A stretch of 64,000 nucleotides of DNA. Origin: Hormoscilla sp. GUM202 (lineage in GTDB: Bacteria > Cyanobacteriota > Cyanobacteriia > Cyanobacteriales > Desertifilaceae). The stretch lies in the NCBI GenBank assembly GCA_005518205.2, contig RFFC02000018.1, positions 78,129 to 142,128 of the forward strand, read 5' to 3'. The position numbers and the translations under genes are program-made. Below are positions 27,930-35,829 of the stretch, one piece after another. Under the pieces are notes generated by a model. The model saw nothing but the letters and a program-made list of their open reading frames with translations. It made no database searches and was not told the DNA's origin. Each line of letters begins with the position of its first letter. Position 1 is the first letter of the stretch.

Positions 27930-29051
27930 ATGCTAAAATCATTGATAATCGAGAACTTTCGCGGATTCAAAACCTTTGAACTTCAGGATTTAGGGAGAGT
28001 CAACCTGTTGGTCGGGACAAATAATAGCGGCAAAACTTCAATTTTAGAAGCACTTCACATCCTCTGCTCCCGCACGGACATGAATTCAATTCAGCAGTTA
28101 ATGGCTTACCGAGGAGAGTATTGGTGGACTGAGACGGACGGTAGCAAAAGCGATCGGGAATATGACATACGTCACCTTTTTCACAGACAGGATATCGAAC
28201 CAGGCAGCAAATTCTCGATATTGGGAGTCCATAGCAACCATCAGGAGAAGCTAGTAGCATCAATTCATTCCAGAGAACAGTCCGAACAAGTAAACATGGA
28301 TGACGATCGAGACTTGGGAGAACTAAATCTGGTTGTTAACTGGACTGGACAGAAAGTAGAAGAAGATATCAAGCTGCCTTTATCACCCGGTGCAGGTATT
28401 TCGGCAAATTATATCCAAAGGCGGCGTCAAATTGCCCGCGAGTCGGTGACGCAATTCTTAACCCCGTTTTCCTTAGAAGTAGGGGATATTATTGCCATGT
28501 TCGATCGGGTTGTATTGACCCCCAAAGAAGCGATCGCCATCCAGGCGCTTCAGGCGATCGAACCCACAATTGAGCGCATCGCTTCAGTTAGTATCGATAA
28601 ATCTCGGTATAGCACTAGGCAATGGAGAGAACGGGGTGGGTTTCTGGTACGATGCTCCGATCGCAACCAACCCATACCCATCGGTAGCATGGGAGATGGA
28701 GTATGGCGGATGCTGGGACTCGTGCTCGCGATCCTATGCACCCAAGGAGGAGTGTTACTGGTTGACGAAATCGACAGTGGACTGCACTTTACTACGATGT
28801 CAGACATGTGGAGAGTCATCTGGGAAATAGCGACAAAGCTGGACGTTCAGGTTTTCGCGACTACCCATAACAGTGACTGCTGCACCAGTTTAGCTAGCAT
28901 CACTGGCAATGAAAATGTCGATTGCGCTGCGCGCACACGCGATCGGCATGGCATTACAATTCAGCGAATAGAGCCAGGTAAAACAACAGCGGTAGTCTTT
29001 AATGAACGGGAAATCGCTATTGCTGCCGAACGTGGTATAGAGGTGCGTTAA
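27930..29051 (+). CDS. AAA/OLD-type ATPase of a two-gene module
   Basis: 373 residues. SMC/OLD-like ABC-type ATPase: MLKSLIIENFRGFKTFELQD, Walker A GTNNSGKT (29-36), signature-like SMGDGVWRMLGLVLAI (about 252), Walker B GVLLVDEIDSGLH (about 271) and the switch His in QVFATTHNSDC. It is the ATPase half of OLD-family nucleases without the TOPRIM half, which is encoded by the next gene four bases later. Residues VDCAARTRDRHG (about 331) are partly encoded by a GCGCTGCGCGCAC palindrome that looks like a small repeat insertion. Such pairs act in phage defence in other bacteria (for example PARIS ATPase + TOPRIM), so a defence role is likely but inferred. Confidence 0.8.
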   Translation: MLKSLIIENFRGFKTFELQDLGRVNLLVGTNNSGKTSILEALHILCSRTDMNSIQQLMAYRGEYWWTETDGSKSDREYDIRHLFHRQDIEPGSKFSILGVHSNHQEKLVASIHSREQSEQVNMDDDRDLGELNLVVNWTGQKVEEDIKLPLSPGAGISANYIQRRRQIARESVTQFLTPFSLEVGDIIAMFDRVVLTPKEAIAIQALQAIEPTIERIASVSIDKSRYSTRQWRERGGFLVRCSDRNQPIPIGSMGDGVWRMLGLVLAILCTQGGVLLVDEIDSGLHFTTMSDMWRVIWEIATKLDVQVFATTHNSDCCTSLASITGNENVDCAARTRDRHGITIQRIEPGKTTAVVFNEREIAIAAERGIEVR

Positions 29052-29055
29052 TCAT

Positions 29056-29706
29056 ATGGCAGGTTTGCACAAAAAGAAGCTCTTAGTAGAAGGGGACTCA
29101 GATAAGCGAGTCATACCAGTATTGATAGAAGCAAATGGCATTTCTTGGGGCGAAACCAAGTCAGAAGCTGTGGTCTACATCGAATCCTATGGTGGCGTCA
29201 CCCAGCTCCTCGCTCCCGACGTAATTTCTACGGAATTGAAAGCCTCAAGACTTTCTGCTTTAGGACTAATAGTCGATGCCGACGAAGATCCAGCAAGTCG
29301 ATGGCAAAGCATTCGGAATGCATGTTTGAGAAGCATTCGGGATCTTCCTGAAAATCTACCAGAAACTGGTTTGATTCATAACACCAGTTACGGCGTCAAG
29401 TTCGGGGTTTGGATTTTGCCAGATAACAAGATAAGCGGTATGCTTGAGACATTTTTGGCCTTGATGATTCCCAGTCAGGGTGAATCACTGTGGACCTACG
29501 CGCAGTCGGTAGTTCAAGAAGCTAAGCATCAAGGTGCGCCGTTCAAGCAAGAGCATACTGACAAAGCTCACATTCACACATGGCTAGCATGGCAAGATCC
29601 ACCAGGACGCCAATTGCATAATGCTGTGATAGAGCGAATTATAGATCCGAATCACCCAAATGCACAGACGTTTGTTAACTGGTTTAAAGATCTCTATGAC
29701 TTGTAA
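29056..29706 (+). CDS. TOPRIM-like (DUF3226-type) partner of the upstream ATPase
   Basis: 216 residues. KKLLVEGDSDKRVIPVLIE at the start supplies the TOPRIM glutamate (EGDSD) and LGLIVDADEDPASRWQSI near residue 75 the metal-binding DxD. FGVWILPDNKISGMLETFL and AHIHTWLAWQDPPGRQL follow; this is the DUF3226 pattern as I know it. TOPRIM domains cut or join nucleic acid using divalent metal. It starts four bases after the ATPase stop, so the two are surely co-transcribed and probably form one complex, like a split OLD nuclease. Confidence 0.75.
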   Translation: MAGLHKKKLLVEGDSDKRVIPVLIEANGISWGETKSEAVVYIESYGGVTQLLAPDVISTELKASRLSALGLIVDADEDPASRWQSIRNACLRSIRDLPENLPETGLIHNTSYGVKFGVWILPDNKISGMLETFLALMIPSQGESLWTYAQSVVQEAKHQGAPFKQEHTDKAHIHTWLAWQDPPGRQLHNAVIERIIDPNHPNAQTFVNWFKDLYDL

Positions 29707-29820
29707 TTGTGCAATGCTCAACTGCACGAGAAGGCGATCGCCTTTCATGTCCTGGTCGTGGGTATATAGAGGGTGTAGTAATTTTAACGCCGGAAACGCG
29801 GACCGCAGTCAAATCATTCT

Positions 29821-30250
29821 CCCTCTGGGACCGTGGGCCGATCGCTCAGTAACCAGAAACCGGGTTTCTTTTTCTAATCTCGGGCACCATGGATAATTAT
29901 CGTAGAACCCGGTTTCTCCCTCTGGGACCGTGGGCCGATCGCGCGGCAACCAGAAACCGGGTTTCTTTACCCGATCTACCGCACCATACATAATTCTGGT
30001 AGAAACCCGGTTTGGATCTCTTGTTCTGTGGCCCGATCGCGCGGCTAGCTCAGCAAACCTCGTTTCTTTTTCCAATCTCGGGCACCATGAATAATTCTGG
30101 TAGAAACCCGGTTTCTCCCTTACCAGACCGTGACCCGATCGCCCAGTGACCAGAAACCGGGTTTCTTTTTCTCATCTCGGGCACCATGAATAATTCTGGT
30201 AGAAACCCGGTTTCTCCCGAACCGGACCCTGGCCCGATCGCGCGACCTCA
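29821..30250. repeat. Tandem repeat of about 100 bp, 4.3 units
   Basis: Each unit carries CCCTCTGGGACCGTGGGCCG, ATCGCGCGG, CCAGAAACCGGGTTTC, TTTTTCTAATCTCGGGCACC and ATAATTCTGGTAGAAACCCG, at about 29821, 29918, 30015, 30117 and 30217. Units diverge by 5-20 percent. AGAAACCGGGTTTCT and its complement alternate within each unit, so single-stranded copies could fold as long hairpins. Related copies lie at 46575-46720, and the core hairpin at 2241. It sits directly downstream of the ATPase-TOPRIM pair. Confidence 0.8.
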
Positions 30251-30379
30251 CCCCAAAAATAGTAACCCTCCCGATCGCCCGCTACAGGAGCGGACATCTG
30301 GGCAAGTTTTGTGCCGAGTTTGCTGGGATAAGTGGAGACCACCGCCAATAGGCGATCGGGATACGGCATACAATGAATG

Positions 30380-30511
30380 TCACTGACTCAAGCGGAAACC
30401 TACTATAAGAAATGATCTCCGCTTTGCGCCAGTCAGTTGAGAAGCGGCCAGTCGCAGGTCTTCAATGTGGGACTTATCCAGAGCAGTAGGGAAAGTCATA
30501 GCAGGATTCAT
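30380..30511 (-). pseudogene. ISAzo13-type transposase N-terminal scrap
   Basis: From an ATG at 30511: MNPAMTFPTALDKSHIEDLR, LAASQLTGAKRRSF, then a drift into nonsense and a stop at 30380 (43 codons). LRLAA..LTGAKRRSF is the usual beginning of ISAzo13-family transposases; the remaining 350 or so residues are absent. Confidence 0.5.
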
Positions 30512-30585
30512 AGCATTGACTCCTCAAATTAGACGAGAGCATACTTCATTCTAAGGCATCGGTATCTTATTTTCCAGAAATCGCC

Positions 30586-33500
30586 TTACCTTCTTGACCA
30601 GGGCCACCTGGAAGTAACTTGTGTATACCGAGATCCTGAATAGCAAAATCCGAGTATCACACAATCATAATTTTTTCCTCCCCACTCACCAGTTCTAATA
30701 GCTTGGTCGATCGCTGCTGTCCCCATACTAGTTGATTTCACTACCTCTATCCTAGCGTTTTTCCTGCTGTTTGATATTTCCTGAAATACCCCTGTTTCTT
30801 CTGCTCTCCTTTGATCATATACTCTTCCCTCTATTGCCTCTAAATCAGCCAATGTTTGTCCAGCTCGATTACCATGTGAAGCAATATATAAATGTTGTAG
30901 TTCTTGACCTGCGTCCCTTCGCCTATTTAGAAACTTGTTATCTCCTATCTTACTCTCAACCTTCTCAAGAAAACCTACATCTATCTTATTGCTTTTAGTC
31001 GTGCTGAAGACTATATGATTGCGTCGTTGGTGAGTTATTACTTTATTTTCTTCACCAGAACCAAAACAACCGGGATTGTGCACTAGGAGCTGATCGTCTG
31101 AAACGTAGTAGGTGTGCGCCCGTTCCACCTCAAAGTTATAAACTCGCGTACTGTCTTGGTGAGACTCTAAGTCAGTGACAGTGGCTGTTTTTCCGCCCAG
31201 TCGAACTAAGGTGTCGCCCACGCTCAGATCCTCAGCCTCGACCCAACCATTAGCAGTATAAAACTCGTGTTCCGGAGTCGTAACGATCGCCTCTTCTCCC
31301 ACCGTCACAACAATCGACTCAGGCGCGATGCGAGTAAACAGATGAGATACAGGATACTCACCTTCGGAACCCGTTTCCCGATCATAGGCCAGAACCGTAT
31401 CGCCAACAGCAACCTCTTCAATGGCCTTTTCGCCTTCAGCAGTCGCCACCTCGGTACCAGCCGCAAACGAAGCGCAACCACCGAGTTCCGAGTACTCCCG
31501 GCCCCCTTTACTCAGGCGCATACCTGCATCCATGCCCAAGAACAGAATATCGATTCCTAACTGAATGCCGTTCCCAACAGAAGGATCGGCGATAGTCTTG
31601 TAGGTATCGTAACCTACCATACCAGCAAAGGCTACCTGACCGACTCCGGGCATGGCAAATAAAGCCCCCATGCCGAAGCCGATGCCAAACGATTCGGCAA
31701 CGTCACCGATGCTGCCTCCAGCCATGGCCGTGAAGGAAGCATTCATCGTTCCCATTACTCCTCCGGCAACAGCCATCTCTGCCGCTGCCGTGCCGATGGT
31801 TCCCAGTCCCGCTGCCGCGATCGCGCCCCCAGCAACAGCGCCTACTCCAGCTGCCGCACCGCCGAGCGCCGCACCACCTAAAACTCCTCCCCAGGTTTTG
31901 CCGGAACTCCAATCCCAACTCGCCGGGTTAAAGCTGTGGTTGACCGCTGCACCGCCCATATAAGCGCCAACTAGCGCCCCAATCCCGATTATTAATAGGG
32001 TAAAGAAAAACGTTCCAGTGGGATCGATACCGCTGAGGGGATCGCCGTTGCCGTAAACGTAAGGGCTGAAGTATTGACGCGCCGGATCCGGGGTGAGAAA
32101 GCGCCCCAAATGCCCGTCGTAGTAACGCGCCCCGAAGTAGTAGAGGTCGCTATTACTGTCGTATTCCTTACCCGTAAACTTAGCTCGGAAAACGTCTTGA
32201 CCGCTGCTGGAATCGGCGATCTCGCCGTAGGGTTTGTAGTTGACTTGACTGACTTCATTAGCGCTTTGGTCTGTCACCAGAGTCGTACTGCCTAGTTGGT
32301 CGTAGTGGAAGAACAGAGTTTCTCCTGCCACGGGATAGCCCGCTCCATTCTCTCCCGGTGTCAGTTCCGCTAGTAAGGTCGGTCCGCTCAAACTGACCGA
32401 GGAGAAGGCCACCAACGCCAGGGCAAAAGAGACAGGACGATGCCCAGTTTGCAAGAACCAGCCCTTCGCCTGAGGCGCTATCCAGCGATCGGCCGTCCCT
32501 GAGCTAATCCAACCCATCCTGAGCGAGAGTCGCGCCACCATACCCCGACTTTGACCCGCCCAACTCTCGCAGGATGCCGAGCTCCAGAAGCGATACAGCC
32601 ATAGCAGTAGGGCACACAATAGCCAACTGACGAGCACCATAGCAACGAGAATTCGATCCAGATGACCTGCGAAGGACAGTTGGTTGAACTTCGCCGATAA
32701 GAATTGTGCCAAACCGCCCCAAGAATGAGGATCGTAGAGTTCGGCTTCCAGGTTGGCGCTATTGCTATTAATGGCAGCTATGAGGTTGACATTGTTACCG
32801 TTTTTGGAAATCGCTGCGATTGTACCTTGAGGGCCAACGATGTATTTAGTGTGGATTTGAGAATTGTCGGCTTTACGTACCACTTCATAGAAGGGGGCAA
32901 CGTAATACGTTGTCGTTCCCTCCTGGGATTCTGTTTTACTCAGGCGGTTGCCAGAGTCATCGTAGCTAAATTTGTTGACAGTTCCGGAACCTGTTTTATC
33001 CACTTGGAGCAAACGGTTTTGAGCGTCGTAGCTGTAACTCCAAGGTGCATACTGGGTTGTATTGCCGTTGGCATCGTAGGTTGCATCTGCCAACTGGTGT
33101 TTTTTATCAGTTTTGTAGCTGTAGGTCGTGTTATTGATCTTAGTGATATTTCCTGCGCGATCGGATTCGTAGTTCAAGGTCGGATAGGGATCGCCGCTTG
33201 CCCTTTTCAATCGTCCAACGATATTGTACTCAAAGTCCTGGTTGAGTTGTTTTCCAGCGTTACCGACGATCGCCCGAAGTTTATTCGCTTTATTCCAAGT
33301 GTAGTTGAATTCAAAGTACTCACGAGCTTGTTTTCTCGTCGCTATGTACGCCTTACTTGTAGTAATACGCCCGATCGCGTCGTAGGTGTAGTTCGACTCT
33401 ACCTGGTTGGGATTGTAGGTAACTTTGCCAATCTCTCCCAGGGCATTGTATTCCTCGTAGGTGGCGTAATCCGTAAAGTTGCTCTCTCCTGTGTCTTTGA

Positions 33501-35688
33501 GAGCGACCTTGTGCAGATCTCCTCCCTCATTGTAGGTATGGCGAACAACGGCACCATCGGGATAAGTTATGGTATCGGGACGACCTGCGGCATCGTAAGT
33601 GTATTGACCGAGGTAGGTTTCTTTTCTGCCATCACCGTCGGTGTCGATTTTCACCGCTTCTTCCTTGACCTGACCGCGATTGTCGTAAGAAAATGTATAG
33701 ATTGCTTCTGGCATGACGATTTTAGTCAGAGCACCTTTACCATTGTCTACATTTGGATCGTCATATTCGTAGGTGATGGTTTTTGCCAGAGATGAGTCGC
33801 TGTTATAAACCTGTTTCTTGCTTAAACGACCCAAATTATCGTACTCTAAGTTAATTTTCTGCCCCTTAGCATCAAGTTGACTGGCGAGTTTGCCGTTGTC
33901 GTTGTAGATGTATTTAGTCGTTCCCGTTTCCTTCGTCGTTTCCGACAATATTTGCCCCAGGGAGTTATAAACCATGTTGGTATCTTGTCCGAGGGGATCG
34001 GTAATGGTTGTTACTTGTCCCAGGCGATCGTAGGTGTAGGAGGCACTGCTGCCATCCGGTGCCCTTTTCTCCTTCACCCAACTGCGAGAGGTGTCTTTCA
34101 CCAGGTATTCAACTAGAGCCGTTCCGCTGGCATTGTTGCGGGGGTCGGGAGAACTATAGGTTGTTTGGCGATCGTCGTGCAGCCGATTGTAGTCAATTTG
34201 TGTAACAGCACCTACTGGATCGGTAGTTTTGACGAGATATCCGTGAACGTTGTATTCATATGCCAAGAAGTTCGCTGTCTCCCCAGCATAATAGGGAAGG
34301 GACTCTCGGGCAGTTTGTCCGACGGAGTTGAATTGGACTGTGTTCCTTATAGTTTTGCCGTCATCCCCTTTAGACTCTGTTTGGTAAGTTCGTCCCAAGC
34401 CGTCGATATATTCGCGATCCCAAAGACAAGTAGTATCTGGGGTGTTATTTCCCTGACTCTCGGGATTATCAGTAATTTCCATCGTGGTAGTATAACCACC
34501 GCCAGCTAAGTCTTTGGGGTCAAAGCCTAATTTGTCAATACTATATTCACTCTGGAAACGCAAAGTACTATCACAACTGGTATTTTTATTCCAATCCGTT
34601 CGATAGTAACTCTTTACCGACATCCCGCTTGCTTCGGCTAAAAACACCGTATAGTTAAGCGTGACTAAATCATTGCTATCTGGTTTGATGCCCTGAATTT
34701 CCAAGATGCGACCAAATCCATCGATGCCGCTGTCGGCAACAGCCATTGTGGTATGACCGTTGGGATCTACCACTTGGGTTTTGATGCCGAATTTTGGTTC
34801 GTAGGTTGTGTGAACCGTTAAACTCCCACCTGCCGAGGTGGAGGGGGTAGTGCGTTGTTGGGGAAATGTATGATATTTGCTTTCGTAGGTAGTGCTGCTG
34901 GTATTACCCAAGGGATCCGTCAGGGTTGTCACGTTACCGTAAGTATCATAGCCAGTTGTGGTAGTCAGCCATTTCCCTTGGGTGTCATCCGGGCCACTTT
35001 TATCCCGCCAGTTGCCGTGACTGGTTAAATTCATTTGGCCATCGTAGCCGAATTTCTCCCAGCGCAAATCCGTGGAGGCATTCCAGTTACTGGAGTTACC
35101 ACAACCTGCTGCACTGTTAACGATTTTTTGTTGGCTGGGGTAGAAACTCTTCCACCAGTCCGCTCCTGTGCCGTTGTGGTAAGCGAGACAGGTGTATACG
35201 TCGTCGTTGGGATCCGTTACATCTCCTAAGTCTGAAGTAACGGTCACGTTTTGATGGTTGCTGTCGTACTGATAGGTGCGTTTGAGGGTGTAGTTATAAG
35301 TTCCTTCCGTGTAGTGTTCGAGGGCGACAGCGGTTTTCCAGAATTTATAGATGCCGTTGCTGTCTTTGGGGGAAGATTCGTAACTGGAAGCCATTTTCCC
35401 CAACAAGTTACCTGGATGTTCCAGATCCCAGATTTCCCGAGCGTCCATCATTCCCAATAAAGGAAAGTCTGTATGATGATTGGTGATAGTTTTGGTTTGG
35501 TTTTGGTTATCAATCAGGATAGTTTTCTCAAATCCAAGCCAACCGCGATGGCGATCTACTTTTGCCCCTTCGTATTTGTGGTCGTAGATAAAGGTATTGG
35601 TGGGGTTGGTTGCCTTATCCTTAATGGTATGCTGAGAAACCACGTACATGGAATTCTGCACGGTCACGATAGAATCCGACGAGTGCAA
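30586..35688 (-). CDS. RHS-repeat/Hint polymorphic toxin, C-terminal part (continuous frame from 38049 apart from one TAG)
   Basis: 1700 codons from the first Met after the amber at 35830-35832; the frame is open right up to it. The 5' codons complete a PPC domain (TYNATNPGRYYLKVNGYQGA). Then RHS/YD repeats (about 200-960), two hydrophobic helices inserted in the RHS shell (LVAMVLVSWLLCALLLWLYR; FALALVAFSSVSLSG), the RHS core end (RYYDGHLGRFLTPDPAR), a Gly/Ala-rich hydrophobic stretch, a pretoxin Hint domain (about 1404-1536, CASFAAGTEVATAEGEK to DQLLVHN) and a 164-residue C-terminal domain. The latter has LYIASHGNRAG (about 1604) and CVILGFCYSGSR (about 1683), resembling the His and Cys motifs of caspase/CHAT peptidases. 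The final residues may be frameshifted: another frame gives DLGIHKLLPGGPGQEGKAIS to a stop at 30567. No immunity gene is obvious. Confidence 0.8.
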   Translation of the reverse strand: MHSSDSIVTVQNSMYVVSQHTIKDKATNPTNTFIYDHKYEGAKVDRHRGWLGFEKTILIDNQNQTKTITNHHTDFPLLGMMDAREIWDLEHPGNLLGKMASSYESSPKDSNGIYKFWKTAVALEHYTEGTYNYTLKRTYQYDSNHQNVTVTSDLGDVTDPNDDVYTCLAYHNGTGADWWKSFYPSQQKIVNSAAGCGNSSNWNASTDLRWEKFGYDGQMNLTSHGNWRDKSGPDDTQGKWLTTTTGYDTYGNVTTLTDPLGNTSSTTYESKYHTFPQQRTTPSTSAGGSLTVHTTYEPKFGIKTQVVDPNGHTTMAVADSGIDGFGRILEIQGIKPDSNDLVTLNYTVFLAEASGMSVKSYYRTDWNKNTSCDSTLRFQSEYSIDKLGFDPKDLAGGGYTTTMEITDNPESQGNNTPDTTCLWDREYIDGLGRTYQTESKGDDGKTIRNTVQFNSVGQTARESLPYYAGETANFLAYEYNVHGYLVKTTDPVGAVTQIDYNRLHDDRQTTYSSPDPRNNASGTALVEYLVKDTSRSWVKEKRAPDGSSASYTYDRLGQVTTITDPLGQDTNMVYNSLGQILSETTKETGTTKYIYNDNGKLASQLDAKGQKINLEYDNLGRLSKKQVYNSDSSLAKTITYEYDDPNVDNGKGALTKIVMPEAIYTFSYDNRGQVKEEAVKIDTDGDGRKETYLGQYTYDAAGRPDTITYPDGAVVRHTYNEGGDLHKVALKDTGESNFTDYATYEEYNALGEIGKVTYNPNQVESNYTYDAIGRITTSKAYIATRKQAREYFEFNYTWNKANKLRAIVGNAGKQLNQDFEYNIVGRLKRASGDPYPTLNYESDRAGNITKINNTTYSYKTDKKHQLADATYDANGNTTQYAPWSYSYDAQNRLLQVDKTGSGTVNKFSYDDSGNRLSKTESQEGTTTYYVAPFYEVVRKADNSQIHTKYIVGPQGTIAAISKNGNNVNLIAAINSNSANLEAELYDPHSWGGLAQFLSAKFNQLSFAGHLDRILVAMVLVSWLLCALLLWLYRFWSSASCESWAGQSRGMVARLSLRMGWISSGTADRWIAPQAKGWFLQTGHRPVSFALALVAFSSVSLSGPTLLAELTPGENGAGYPVAGETLFFHYDQLGSTTLVTDQSANEVSQVNYKPYGEIADSSSGQDVFRAKFTGKEYDSNSDLYYFGARYYDGHLGRFLTPDPARQYFSPYVYGNGDPLSGIDPTGTFFFTLLIIGIGALVGAYMGGAAVNHSFNPASWDWSSGKTWGGVLGGAALGGAAAGVGAVAGGAIAAAGLGTIGTAAAEMAVAGGVMGTMNASFTAMAGGSIGDVAESFGIGFGMGALFAMPGVGQVAFAGMVGYDTYKTIADPSVGNGIQLGIDILFLGMDAGMRLSKGGREYSELGGCASFAAGTEVATAEGEKAIEEVAVGDTVLAYDRETGSEGEYPVSHLFTRIAPESIVVTVGEEAIVTTPEHEFYTANGWVEAEDLSVGDTLVRLGGKTATVTDLESHQDSTRVYNFEVERAHTYYVSDDQLLVHNPGCFGSGEENKVITHQRRNHIVFSTTKSNKIDVGFLEKVESKIGDNKFLNRRRDAGQELQHLYIASHGNRAGQTLADLEAIEGRVYDQRRAEETGVFQEISNSRKNARIEVVKSTSMGTAAIDQAIRTGEWGGKNYDCVILGFCYSGSRYTQVTSRWPWSRR

Positions 35689-35829
35689 GGTTAAAGTGTA
35701 GGCGCTGGTGGCTCCTTGATATCCATTTACTTTGAGATAATAGCGTCCTGGGTTAGTTGCGTTATAAGTTCCTTCTTCGGGGTTATTGGTGCTGTATCCT
35801 TGTTTTACTGGTTGGGAAAGATTTGACTC

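Noticed and set aside
28000..28263. Antisense open frame inside the ATPase gene
   Set aside because: Shadow of the real gene, no start context or recognisable family.
29821..30250. CRISPR array
   Set aside because: Period is about 100 bp, units diverge throughout and contain internal palindromes; no constant repeat with unique spacers and no cas genes.
31080..31470. True intein in the RHS protein
   Set aside because: The Hint domain is near the C-terminus, lacks a homing endonuclease and a C-extein of the host protein; it fits the pretoxin-Hint arrangement.
32704..33795. 363-codon plus-strand open frame opposite the RHS region
   Set aside because: RHS repeats often leave long antisense frames; no domain, no ribosome site, lies fully inside the toxin gene.
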